Assembly (NCBI GenBank): GCA_034112325.1
Contig: JAWUVO010000008.1
Location: forward strand, 1-18,710
DNA: 18,710 bases
Source of the DNA: Bermanella sp034112325
GTDB lineage: Bacteria > Pseudomonadota > Gammaproteobacteria > Pseudomonadales > Oceanobacteraceae
Reading direction: 5' to 3'
Made by a program: the position numbers and the translations under genes. Positions within the stretch are counted from its first letter, which is position 1; the number at the start of each line of letters is the position of its first letter. This document shows, piece after piece, positions 5,642-13,397 of this stretch. The notes below the pieces were generated by a model that was not told the DNA's origin, made no database searches, and saw only the letters and a list, made by a program, of their open reading frames with translations.

Positions 5642-6451
5642 TTAGAACACGTAAACAACACCCACACTTGTGGTGGTATCGGTGTTTTCATTACCTGCTT
5701 CAACTTCACTATTATTAGTAATTGTATAAGACGCTTTTAAACTTAAGCTGTCCATTAGGTTGGCTGTTATAGCTGACTCTGATTTTGATTTTTCATTTGA
5801 GTCATTTTCAACTGATATCTCCGTACTTAAATCTTGGTTAAATTTTGCGTGACCACTGAATTTATATTCATAAGCTATAGCAATACGAGCCATAGCAGCT
5901 TGGTCGCTAATACCCGCATCTGTTTTGTTAAACGAATAACCCGGACCTGCACTGAATTCAAGAAACGATGCTTTATTACCAAAAATTCGATCCGAATAAC
6001 CAAGTGCAACGGATCCTTGGTAGGTATAACCGCTAAAGCGATCGTCTTCGTATGAAGCAAATACAAATAACGCGCTGTGCTTTTCATTTAACTTGTAATC
6101 GCCTTGGGCCGATAAGAAGTATTTTTCAGCGGTAACTTCTGTTGCTTTAGCACCGCTATCGTTTTCAAGCTCGTCTTCTTTATATAAAAAATCCAGTAAA
6201 AATTTATTTTTCCAGTTTTTAGTTTCTTGCTTGGCTAAAAACTTGGCCTTATAAGACGATGTCTCGGTATTACCGGTGGTTAAAATTACACCTAGCTCAG
6301 TCTCAACATGTAAGCTATTAAACCAAGCAGCTGACTCTTCAGTTGTAGCAGGTGAAACGGCTGGTGCTACCACTTGCTCTGCTGCCATGGTTTTAACTGA
6401 AATAATTGATGTGGACAATAAGCTCAATATCGCTATTTTAGTATTTTTCAT
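5642..6451 (-). CDS. DUF481 (YdiY-like) outer-membrane protein
   Basis: With the ATG at 6451 the protein has 269 residues. A Sec signal peptide covers residues 1 to about 23 (MKNTKIAILSLL..., cleavage probably after TMA). The mature part is a run of amphipathic beta strands (for example WNSLHVE-like openings, LGVILTTGNTETSSYKAK, ALFVFASYEDDRFSGYTYQ, YSFNKTDAGIS) and ends in VYVF, with the terminal aromatic residue of outer-membrane barrels. The segment TGNTETSS is typical of DUF481 proteins, known as putative salt- or acid-induced outer-membrane proteins; the role is not settled. A TTG at 6460 would also be in frame, but the AGAG site lies 9 bp before the ATG and abuts the TTG, so the ATG is preferred. 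It follows the MscS gene by 14 bp and is probably cotranscribed with it. Confidence 0.88.
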   Translation of the reverse strand: MKNTKIAILSLLSTSIISVKTMAAEQVVAPAVSPATTEESAAWFNSLHVETELGVILTTGNTETSSYKAKFLAKQETKNWKNKFLLDFLYKEDELENDSGAKATEVTAEKYFLSAQGDYKLNEKHSALFVFASYEDDRFSGYTYQGSVALGYSDRIFGNKASFLEFSAGPGYSFNKTDAGISDQAAMARIAIAYEYKFSGHAKFNQDLSTEISVENDSNEKSKSESAITANLMDSLSLKASYTITNNSEVEAGNENTDTTTSVGVVYVF

Positions 6452-6465
6452 TATATACAACTCTA

Positions 6466-7287
6466 TTACTGATTAGTCTGATGAACATGGACATCCATTT
6501 GCGGATATGGAATTCCAATGTTTTCTTTATCTAACGCTTCTTTAATTTGCTTGTTTAACTCATATTGCACAGGCCAATAGTCTGGAGTTTTTACCCAGGG
6601 GCGTACTACAAAATTCACCGAAGAGTCTCCCAAAGAAACAATACCTATAGTATATATAGGCTCTTTAAGCACCAGTGAATGATTCTCAAGGATATATTTT
6701 AAAACCTGTTCAGATTTTTGTAAATCGGCTTTATAAGATATTCCAATTGTTAAGTCTATTCTGCGAGTATCATGACGCGAGTAATTAGTAATTGGGCTGC
6801 CGGTAATTTGGGCATTAGGGACCACGATATATTTGTTGTCAGGTGAGGTTAAAATGGTAGAAAAAATTTGAATTTCTTTAACACTGCCTGCTACACCACC
6901 AGCTTCAACAAAATCTCCAGCCTTAAATGGACGAAACATAATAATTAAAATACCTGATGCAAAATTAGCAAGTGAACCTTGTAAAGATAGACCTATAGCT
7001 AAACCGGCTGCACCTAATACCGCTATAAACGAACTGGTTTCAAACCCAACATAGCTTAAAACCGCTATAATAATAGCAATCTTTAAAAATGCCTGAAACA
7101 AGCTACAAGCGAATGCCGCAATAGCTGGGTCAATAGATTTACCCAGCATGACAGTTTTGAGCACGCTAGACAAAATATTGCTCACTTTGAAACCTGCCCA
7201 CAGCGAGGCTATTGCCAATAAAAAATTGACTGCACTGTCTATTATCATTGGCTGCTGGTCTAACAACCACGCTTGAATCATTTCCAT
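6466..7287 (-). CDS. mscS: Small-conductance mechanosensitive channel, MscS family
   Basis: At 273 residues this is the size of E. coli MscS. Two membrane helices (about 18-38 and 60-80) precede the pore helix TM3, where the family signature is clear: VLGAAGLAIGLSLQGSLANF at 90-109, then ASGILIIMFRPFKAGDFVE. The Gly/Ala packing residues of TM3 and the following beta domain (GSVKEIQIFSTILTSPDNK, VVPNAQITGSPITNYS) are intact, and the C-terminal alpha/beta domain ends with PYPQMDVHVHQ. MscS channels open under membrane tension and release solutes on hypo-osmotic shock. The ATG at 7287 has AGAGAG six bases upstream. A DUF481 outer-membrane protein follows after 14 bp, suggesting a joint envelope-stress role. 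Confidence 0.95.
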   Translation of the reverse strand: MEMIQAWLLDQQPMIIDSAVNFLLAIASLWAGFKVSNILSSVLKTVMLGKSIDPAIAAFACSLFQAFLKIAIIIAVLSYVGFETSSFIAVLGAAGLAIGLSLQGSLANFASGILIIMFRPFKAGDFVEAGGVAGSVKEIQIFSTILTSPDNKYIVVPNAQITGSPITNYSRHDTRRIDLTIGISYKADLQKSEQVLKYILENHSLVLKEPIYTIGIVSLGDSSVNFVVRPWVKTPDYWPVQYELNKQIKEALDKENIGIPYPQMDVHVHQTNQ

Positions 7288-7389
7288 AATATTCTCTCTT
7301 TAAAATGTGGTATTGATCATTAATTGAAGAGTACCCGTATTATTTATATCTATTTTATACAAAGACACTTTCAATTTCTAAGTTTTATC

Positions 7390-7414
7390 TTATTTAGCTT
7401 TAGTAGCTAAATAA
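7390..7414. repeat. Inverted repeat upstream of mscS
   Basis: TTATTTAGCT (7390-7399) and AGCTAAATAA (7405-7414) are perfect 10-bp complements around a five-base loop, 103 bp before the mscS start. It could be an operator or a hairpin extending the rsmI transcript end. The 7288-7389 stretch should hold the mscS promoter, but I cannot choose a clear -35/-10 pair. Confidence 0.5.
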
Positions 7415-7424
7415 TTACAGCTAT

Positions 7425-7454
7425 AAAAAAGCCCACCATTTTCATAGCAGGCCT
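7425..7454 (-). terminator. Intrinsic terminator of rsmI
   Basis: On the minus strand AGGCCTGC pairs with GTGGGCTT (8 bp including G-T pairs) around an A/T-rich loop and is followed by a T-run (complement of the A-run 7425-7430). It lies 55 bp past the rsmI stop and separates rsmI from mscS. Confidence 0.7.
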
Positions 7455-7508
7455 TGTTTGTAACTTTTGTATGGTGTTAAAACTTATTAATTTGGCTAGC
7501 TATTTTTA

Positions 7509-8354
7509 TTAAGTATCATTTTTTTGCTCTAAGGCTAGCTGATACAGCTGGTTCTTTTTAAAACCAGTATGTTTAGCGGCTAAGGCCGCGGCCTTGTTAA
7601 GAGGCAGCTCTTCAGACAATAACAAAGTTAAGTCTAATGCTTCCTGCGATACTTCCATTTTTTTCTTCGAAACTGCGCCACGAATTATCACTACAAATTC
7701 GCCACGCTGCTGATTACTATCCGCCATCATGGTATCGACAATACTTTGCGCACTACCACGTAAAAAGGTTTCAAAGGTCTTAGTAAGTTCACGGGCGACA
7801 ACTAGTTCTTTGTCTTCACCTAATTCGGTAACCAAATCTTTAAGGCTATCAAGAATGCGGTGTGGCGATTCGTAAACTACCAGGGTGCGCTCTTCATTTT
7901 TCATAGCCGCAAAATACTGCTTACGACCCGATGTTTTTGGTGGTAAAAAACCATCAAAAATAAACCGGTCGGTGGGCAAAGCCGCTGCACTTAATGCGGT
8001 AATAATGGCGCAGGCTCCCGGAATAGGCACTACCCCAAATCCCCCCTCAGAGACGGCTTTGGCCACATGAAAACCCGGGTCAGCAATTAATGGCGTACCT
8101 GCGTCGCTCACTAGCGCCACATTTAGCCCCGACTTAAGTTTTTCAAGTATGGCAGTGGCTGCATACGCCTCATTATGGTCATGAGCCGCTAATAATGGCT
8201 TTTGAATGCCAAGATGATTTAACAGCCGTTTGGTATGGCGAGTGTCTTCTGCTGCAATAATGTCTACCATTTCGAGTACTTCTTTTGCTCGAACGGTGAT
8301 ATCAGCCAAATTTCCTATGGGTGTAGCCACCACATAGAGCTGATTTTCTGCCAT
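7509..8354 (-). CDS. rsmI: 16S rRNA (cytidine1402-2'-O)-methyltransferase
   Basis: The 281-residue protein has the canonical RsmI (formerly YraL) landmarks: YVVATPIGNLADIT (7-20), AEDTRHTKRLL (35-45), SDAGTPLIADPG (about 84-95), the PIPGACA loop (about 110-116) and FDGFLPPK. It uses S-adenosylmethionine to 2'-O-methylate C1402 in the decoding centre of 16S rRNA; the related N4 methylation is by RsmH. The length matches the family (about 285). The gene is divergent from lpoA, the usual gammaproteobacterial arrangement. Only about 40 bp lie between the two likely start codons, so their promoters must overlap each other or the coding starts. Confidence 0.97.
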   Translation of the reverse strand: MAENQLYVVATPIGNLADITVRAKEVLEMVDIIAAEDTRHTKRLLNHLGIQKPLLAAHDHNEAYAATAILEKLKSGLNVALVSDAGTPLIADPGFHVAKAVSEGGFGVVPIPGACAIITALSAAALPTDRFIFDGFLPPKTSGRKQYFAAMKNEERTLVVYESPHRILDSLKDLVTELGEDKELVVARELTKTFETFLRGSAQSIVDTMMADSNQQRGEFVVIIRGAVSKKKMEVSQEALDLTLLLSEELPLNKAAALAAKHTGFKKNQLYQLALEQKNDT

Positions 8355-8394
8355 AATGCTCTGCCTTATTAACTTAACTAGATTAAAGTGGATT

Positions 8395-10194
8395 ATGTTG
8401 AATTTTCGCTTCGCTGTCTTTTTTATCTTTGTTTTATTGCTAGCCGCTTGCTCTAGCTCGCCAAAACAATCCCAGTCTGCGGCTAAAATGTCGCAAGAAG
8501 TTTCTATTTTAAGCCAAATAGACGGCTTTTTAATTGAGCAACGGTATCTTGATGCCCAAAATGCATTAGCTGAAATAGATGTTTACAGCTTAAGTAACAT
8601 CGAAAAAACCCGATATTATTGGTTAAGTGCAAAACTTGCCGTGGCATTAGGTCGTGGCACCGAAGCCATTACCGCTTTAAATGCGGTACCTCCGGGTGGG
8701 TTTTCTGAATTACCAGATATTGACCCTAACGCCCCTAGCTTTTTAAGAGCGTCGGCCTTGCATCTTCAAGGGCTGTTTATAGCCAGTGCCAGAGAGCGAA
8801 TGTTTTTATCTGGGGTTTTAACCGATGAGCTTTATGATCAAAATCATCAAGCCATTTGGAATAGCCTATTACAAGCCGACGATGCTGAAACCACTAAATT
8901 GGCTCAAAATACTAGCACAGTGTTATTTAAAGGCTGGCTGGACCTTGTGTTAATTATTAAACGTAATCAAATTGATATAGACAAACAATTAAGCCAGCTG
9001 CGACTTTGGCAAGCTAAATACAAAAACCACCCTGCGGCTAATAAGCTACCAGGAGATTTAGACTTATTAGAAGATTTTGTTGAAAATAAGGCCAAATACG
9101 TGGCTATTATGCTGCCATTGAGTGGCAAGCTTGCAGTAACTGGTGCCGCTGTCAGAGACGGTATTATGGCCGCATACTACCAAGCTAAAGCCGCTGGTGC
9201 CGATGTACCCGAGATTCGTATTTACGACACTTCACAAACCAGTGACTTTTGGAGTCTGTACCAACAGGCTATTGCTGACGGTAATGAATTAGTAATTGGG
9301 CCGCTTTCTAAGCAATCGGTTACTAGACTACAGCAAGAAAGCAGGCTGCCTGTTCCTACACTGGCCCTTAACTATGGTATTAGAGATGCCACTGAAAACC
9401 CTGACCTTTTATTTCAATTTGGTCTAGCGGTTGAAGACGAGGCTGATTTAGCGGCTGTTTATGCCCGTCACCAGGGTTATCAAAATGGCATAGCCCTTAT
9501 TCCCAAAGGTGCCTGGGGAGAACGAGTGTTTAATCGCTTTAGCGAAACTTGGCAGGCTCAGGGTGGCCGTTTAATTGAAGCTCAGTTTTTTACTGGGAAG
9601 AGTGACTACAACAAAGTAATCAGTAAACTGTTTGCCATTGATGACAGTGAACGCCGAGCCAGGAAATTACGCAAGCAACTGGGTACTCGTATTGAGTTTC
9701 AAGCACGCCGACGCGACGACATAGACTTTATATTTGTAGCCGCTCGTCCAGAGCAAGCCAGACAAATTAAACCCACTTTAGCGTTTAACTTTGCCAAAGA
9801 CATTCCTATGATTGCTACCAGCCAAATTTATTCTGGTGAGCCATCAAAGGTGAAAGATCGCGATTTGAATACTGTAGTTTTCTGCGATATCCCTTGGGTA
9901 CTAGAAAATAGCCCACTAAAACGTCAAATTCATACGTTATGGCCTAAGTCTAAAGGCGGGCTAGATCGACTTTATGCATTAGGTATCGACGCATTTCAGC
10001 TGTATCCAAGACTAGGACAGATAAAAGTGTTAAAAAATAGTCGTATGCGCGGACAAACTGGCCAACTGGCGATGGATCGCCACGGACAAATCATTCGTTC
10101 ATTGCCTTTTGCTGTTTTCGAAAAAGGTTTAGCGAAAAAAATACAGGGATATGTAATTAATGCTAATAACCAGCAAGGTAGTCAAAAATACTAG
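8395..10194 (+). CDS. lpoA: Penicillin-binding protein activator LpoA (outer-membrane lipoprotein)
   Basis: From the ATG at 8395 the product has 599 residues and begins with a lipoprotein signal, MLNFRFAVFFIFVLLLAAC, where the LLAAC lipobox sets Cys19 as the lipidated residue. An upstream in-frame ATG at 8356 would add 13 residues before the signal and is unlikely. The N-terminal third is helical and TPR-like (SNIEKTRYYWLSAKLAVALGR). The C-terminal part is a periplasmic-binding-protein-like LppC domain starting near YVAIMLPLSGKLAVTGAAVRDG and containing VIGPLSK and DIDFIFVAAR. In E. coli LpoA spans the periplasm to activate the peptidoglycan synthase PBP1A. It overlaps yraN by 35 bp. Confidence 0.95.
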   Translation: MLNFRFAVFFIFVLLLAACSSSPKQSQSAAKMSQEVSILSQIDGFLIEQRYLDAQNALAEIDVYSLSNIEKTRYYWLSAKLAVALGRGTEAITALNAVPPGGFSELPDIDPNAPSFLRASALHLQGLFIASARERMFLSGVLTDELYDQNHQAIWNSLLQADDAETTKLAQNTSTVLFKGWLDLVLIIKRNQIDIDKQLSQLRLWQAKYKNHPAANKLPGDLDLLEDFVENKAKYVAIMLPLSGKLAVTGAAVRDGIMAAYYQAKAAGADVPEIRIYDTSQTSDFWSLYQQAIADGNELVIGPLSKQSVTRLQQESRLPVPTLALNYGIRDATENPDLLFQFGLAVEDEADLAAVYARHQGYQNGIALIPKGAWGERVFNRFSETWQAQGGRLIEAQFFTGKSDYNKVISKLFAIDDSERRARKLRKQLGTRIEFQARRRDDIDFIFVAARPEQARQIKPTLAFNFAKDIPMIATSQIYSGEPSKVKDRDLNTVVFCDIPWVLENSPLKRQIHTLWPKSKGGLDRLYALGIDAFQLYPRLGQIKVLKNSRMRGQTGQLAMDRHGQIIRSLPFAVFEKGLAKKIQGYVINANNQQGSQKY

Positions 10195-10537
10195 AGCTGA
10201 TGGACAGTTTTTTGAAGACAAGGCCTGCACTTTTTTACAGCAAAAGGGTCTGATCTTAAGTGCACGTAACGTCAACTTTCCAACCGGTGAGATTGACCTA
10301 ATTATGCTTGATGGACATCAACTAGTATTTGTTGAGGTACGCTTTAGGCATAATAATAAATTTGGTGGCGCTGCCGCCAGTATTGATAATAGAAAGCAGA
10401 AAAAGCTCATTAAAACCGCCCAGCTTTACTTAAAACAAAAGTTTGGCAACCGTCCTCCAAGCTGTCGCTTTGATGTGATAGCCATAGACGGTGATAAAAA
10501 ACATTTTAATGTGAACTGGATTAAGAATGCCATCTAG
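10160..10537 (+). CDS. yraN: YraN / UPF0102 family nuclease-like protein
   Basis: The 125-residue protein matches the UPF0102 layout: the opening DGQFFEDKACTFLQQKG (14-30), TGEIDLIM (42-49) and LVFVEVRFR (55-63). D46 with E59-x-R61 corresponds to the acidic/basic core of PD-(D/E)xK-like nuclease folds, with Arg in the last position. The cellular function is not established. The gene begins inside the 3' end of lpoA (35-bp overlap, different frame), which implies translational coupling, and diaA follows 50 bp later, as in other gammaproteobacteria. Confidence 0.93.
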   Translation: MLITSKVVKNTRADGQFFEDKACTFLQQKGLILSARNVNFPTGEIDLIMLDGHQLVFVEVRFRHNNKFGGAAASIDNRKQKKLIKTAQLYLKQKFGNRPPSCRFDVIAIDGDKKHFNVNWIKNAI

Positions 10538-10587
10538 CGTTTAAGCGCCAGTCTAGGTATGCTTTAAAAAAATAAAGAGACGGCTCT

Positions 10588-11181
10588 ATGCATTTTCAAG
10601 AAAGAATCAAATCACATTTCCAAGCCAGTATAGAAACCAAGCAGCAAGCGACTGAAGTACTTGCACCTGTTATTGAGCAGGCAAGCGAAAGCATGGTTAA
10701 CTCCCTTTTAAGTGGCGGCAAAATCCTTTCCTGTGGTAATGGCGGCAGTGCGGGTGATGCTCAACATTTCTCATCTGAAATGTTAAACCGATTCGAACGT
10801 GAACGCCCTAGCCTTCCAGCAATTGCGTTAACCACCGACAGCTCTACCGTTACCTCAATTGCTAATGACTATAGCTACAACGAGATATTTTCTAAACAAA
10901 TTCGTGCGCTTGGCAATGCTGGCGACGTATTGTTAGCCATTTCAACCAGTGGTAATAGTGCTAACGTAGTTCAGGCTATTCAAGCAGCCCACGACCGTGA
11001 AATGCGTGTTGTTGCCCTAACGGGTAAAAATGGCGGCGACATGGCCTCTTTATTATTGCCTGATGACATTGAGATTCGTGTGCCGGCTACCTCTACAGCC
11101 CGAATTCAAGAAGTACACTTATTGGTGATTCACTGCTTATGCGATTTAATTGACTGGCAGTTATTTGGTCCACTAGATTAA
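10588..11181 (+). CDS. diaA: DnaA initiator-associating protein DiaA (SIS domain)
   Basis: The 197 residues match DiaA (196 in E. coli). A single SIS domain is evident, with SCGNGGSAGDAQHFSSEM at 48-65 and AISTSGNSANV near 117-127. DiaA forms a tetramer, binds DnaA and promotes assembly of DnaA-ATP at oriC. Its paralogue GmhA (sedoheptulose-7-phosphate isomerase) shares the fold; the lpoA-yraN-diaA context and the N-terminal helix favour DiaA. The same transcript probably covers lpoA, yraN and diaA, ending at the palindromic terminator at 11221-11258. Confidence 0.92.
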   Translation: MHFQERIKSHFQASIETKQQATEVLAPVIEQASESMVNSLLSGGKILSCGNGGSAGDAQHFSSEMLNRFERERPSLPAIALTTDSSTVTSIANDYSYNEIFSKQIRALGNAGDVLLAISTSGNSANVVQAIQAAHDREMRVVALTGKNGGDMASLLLPDDIEIRVPATSTARIQEVHLLVIHCLCDLIDWQLFGPLD

Positions 11182-11220
11182 GACAGCATTGAGTAAGTGG
11201 TTATTGAACATTTACCTCGC

Positions 11221-11258
11221 ACATAAAAAAACAGAGCCTAGGCTCTGTTTTTTTATGT
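11221..11258. terminator. Bidirectional terminator between diaA and sspB
   Basis: A 38-base perfect palindrome: the stem AACAGAGCC/GGCTCTGTT is flanked by an A-run on the left and a T-run on the right, with ACAT/ATGT at the ends. It provides a T-run on both strands and lies between the convergent diaA and sspB genes. Confidence 0.95.
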
Positions 11259-11294
11259 CTGCACTGTCTACACAACAACTTATTTAACGAGTGA

Positions 11295-11729
11295 TTATTT
11301 AACCACTGTTAGGGAAGGTCGATTAATAGACGTTACTTTTTCAGAACCTAAATTTGCCTTAGGAACTTCTTTAAGCGCATGCTTTGGCGGTGGTGGTGGC
11401 GTTAATGGGTCTGGGGCGCCTGCCTCATTACCAAATACCATTCCTTCACCGTTTTCTTTAGCATAAATTGCCAGCACAGCCACAATGGGCACGTACACAT
11501 TTTGCGTAACACCTGCAAAACGTGCATTAAAGCTCATGGCTTCGTTATCAATTAACAAGTCACGTACCGCGCCTGTACTCACGTTTAGCACTATCTGCCC
11601 ATCATCTACATGCTCCATAGGAACTTGTACGCCAAGAATATTGGCGTCAACTAAGACATAAGGAGTGAAATCATTATCTAAAATCCACTCGTGTAGTCCA
11701 CGCATTAAATATGGGCGAGATGGGTTCAT
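11295..11729 (-). CDS. sspB: ClpXP specificity-enhancing factor SspB
   Basis: The 144-residue protein opens with the conserved SspB segment SRPYLMRGLHEWILDNDFTPYVLVDA and contains VLNVSTGAVRDLLIDNEAMSFNARF, which form the ssrA-tag-binding domain. A Pro-rich flexible linker follows (about 112-122, DPLTPPPPPK). The last eight residues, RPSLTVVK (137-144), are the ClpX-docking tail. SspB tethers ssrA-tagged proteins from stalled ribosomes to ClpXP. It is shorter than the E. coli protein (165), mostly in the linker. Its ATG overlaps the sspA stop (ATGA), so the two are translationally coupled. Confidence 0.96.
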   Translation of the reverse strand: MNPSRPYLMRGLHEWILDNDFTPYVLVDANILGVQVPMEHVDDGQIVLNVSTGAVRDLLIDNEAMSFNARFAGVTQNVYVPIVAVLAIYAKENGEGMVFGNEAGAPDPLTPPPPPKHALKEVPKANLGSEKVTSINRPSLTVVK

Positions 11730-12355
11730 TCGTGAATTTCTCGCTCTGCTTCAGACAGACTAGCTTGGAAAGATTCGCGCTCAAACAAACGCTCCATGTA
11801 ACCATGAAGGTCTTTAGTTTGTTTTTCAGGAAGCTCGATTCCTAGCATAGGCAAGCGCCACAATAACGGAGCCGTTACGCAGTCTACAATGCTGTACTCA
11901 TCGTTCATGAAATAAGGCTTCTCACCAAAAATAGGTGAGGTGCTGATCAAACTTTCACGCAACTCTTTACGAGCTGCAATGACGGCATCGTCATCTTTAT
12001 TCGCTAGAATGATATCAGCTAGTGTGCACCAGTCGCGTTGAATGCGGTATAACCACAAACGGCTTTCAGCACGAGCAACAGGATATACAGGCAATAGTGG
12101 AGGATGCGGAAAACGCTCGTCCAAATATTCCATCATAATGCCTGGTTCATACAAAACCAATTCACGGTCAATTAGCGTAGGTACAGTGTTGTACGGATTT
12201 AAAGACGCTAAGTCTTCAGGAGGATTGTTTGGGTCTATATCATGAATCTCAACCGCTACGCCTTTTTCAGCAAGAACGATGCGTACACGATGACAATAAT
12301 GATCGATGCCATCCGAAAAGAATGTCATGGAAGAGCGCTTGGCCACTACACCCAT
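11726..12355 (-). CDS. sspA: Stringent starvation protein A (RNA polymerase-associated, GST-like fold)
   Basis: The protein has a GST-like two-domain layout and begins MGVVAKRSSMTFFS, the usual SspA N-terminus. The pocket segment HPPLLPVYPVARAESRLW and the thioredoxin-like DPNNPPEDLASLNPYNTVPTL are conserved. The start at 12355 (209 residues) is chosen over an in-frame TTG at 12370 because a GAGGA site sits eight bases before the ATG and would lie inside the longer version. SspA binds RNA polymerase and adjusts transcription in stationary phase and acid stress. The upstream stretch 12371-12570 should hold its promoter; TATACAAT (minus strand, near 12400) is a possible -10 without a convincing -35. 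Confidence 0.96.
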   Translation of the reverse strand: MGVVAKRSSMTFFSDGIDHYCHRVRIVLAEKGVAVEIHDIDPNNPPEDLASLNPYNTVPTLIDRELVLYEPGIMMEYLDERFPHPPLLPVYPVARAESRLWLYRIQRDWCTLADIILANKDDDAVIAARKELRESLISTSPIFGEKPYFMNDEYSIVDCVTAPLLWRLPMLGIELPEKQTKDLHGYMERLFERESFQASLSEAEREIHE

Positions 12356-12576
12356 AAAAGTTGTCCTCAAAAAAAAGTAAAAAAACTCGATCGACGATTG
12401 TATACCAAATAGGGACTTCTGTGGGATTTAAATGATGCAAATGCACAGTCTGGGGGCAAATTAACTACGATAAATTATAAACATAGCCAAATTTACAAAT
12501 AATATCAGGGGGTATTAGCGCAAAGTTGTCAAAATAGCTTATCGATAAGCAGTTCAACTAAATATCTACGGCACAA

Positions 12577-12610
12577 AAAAACCTCAATGGAATTAACCAT
12601 TGAGGTTTTT
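12577..12610. terminator. Terminator of the petABC operon
   Basis: ACCTCAATGG and CCATTGAGGT form a perfect 10-bp stem with a six-base loop, flanked by an A-run on the left and a T-run on the right. It follows petC by about 30 bp on the minus strand and can also work on the plus strand. Confidence 0.93.
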
Positions 12611-12641
12611 AGCATTCTAACTTAAGGCTAATTACTAGCGC

Positions 12642-13397
12642 TTAATGAATGTCCTTCCAAAACTCGCGGTTCAAGTAATACACAGGAACAAACAAGATTA
12701 ATAAGAACAACAACACCCAGTAACCAATGCGCTGACGCTCAAGTGCTACAGGTTCAGCCATGTAGACCAAGAAGTTAGTTAGGTCGGCAACAGCAACGTC
12801 AAATTCCTTTTCGCTTAGCTGTCCCTTTTCTTCAATAAACAATACACCGTCTTGTTCTTCGAAAATGTCTTTGCCCGTTAATGGGTCAAAACCTACAACT
12901 ACTGGAGCAATACCTTTCACTTGCTTACCTTGAAGACCTTCAAGTACATGAGGCATGCCAACGTCTTTAAATACAGTATTGTTAACTCCGTATGGGCGAC
13001 TTGGATCTTCGTAGAAACTACGTAGATAAGTGTAAACCCAATCGGCGCCACGAACACGTGTAACCAAAGTTAAATCTGGAGGGCTCGCACCAAACCATTT
13101 TTTAGAATCTTCTGGACGCATTGCGATCTCCATAAGACTACCAATGCTGGTTTCAGCAAACATTAAATTGTCTTGCATTAAGTCTTCAGGAATCCCCAAG
13201 TCGCGAGCAACTCGGTTATAACGTGCAAACTTAGTGCTGTGACAACCCATGCAAAGGTTAGCAAAGTTTTTTGCTCCACGTTGCAAAGATGCTTCATCGT
13301 GAAGATCAACATACATCTTATCAAGATGAACGTTGCCGCCAGCTGCAAAAGCAAATACCGGCATAATGGCAAAGATAATTGCAATTAAATTTCTCAT
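12642..13397 (-). CDS. petC: Cytochrome c1 of the bc1 complex
   Basis: The 251-residue protein has a cleavable signal peptide (about 1-19, ending FAFAA). The CMGCH haem-c motif is at 49-53, the likely distal ligand M148 is in VGMPH, and conserved PPDLTL (106-111) and RPYGVNN lie between. A single C-terminal anchor helix (about 224-243) ends NREFWKDIH. Cytochrome c1 takes electrons from the Rieske protein and passes them to soluble or membrane cytochrome c on the periplasmic side. It starts in the stop of petB (TAATG) and ends the operon. Confidence 0.97.
   Translation of the reverse strand: MRNLIAIIFAIMPVFAFAAGGNVHLDKMYVDLHDEASLQRGAKNFANLCMGCHSTKFARYNRVARDLGIPEDLMQDNLMFAETSIGSLMEIAMRPEDSKKWFGASPPDLTLVTRVRGADWVYTYLRSFYEDPSRPYGVNNTVFKDVGMPHVLEGLQGKQVKGIAPVVVGFDPLTGKDIFEEQDGVLFIEEKGQLSEKEFDVAVADLTNFLVYMAEPVALERQRIGYWVLLFLLILFVPVYYLNREFWKDIH

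Noticed and set aside
8356..8394. Longer LpoA starting at the ATG at 8356
   Set aside because: It would place 13 polar residues before a textbook lipoprotein signal and begin one base from the rsmI start; the ATG at 8395 fits the lipobox.
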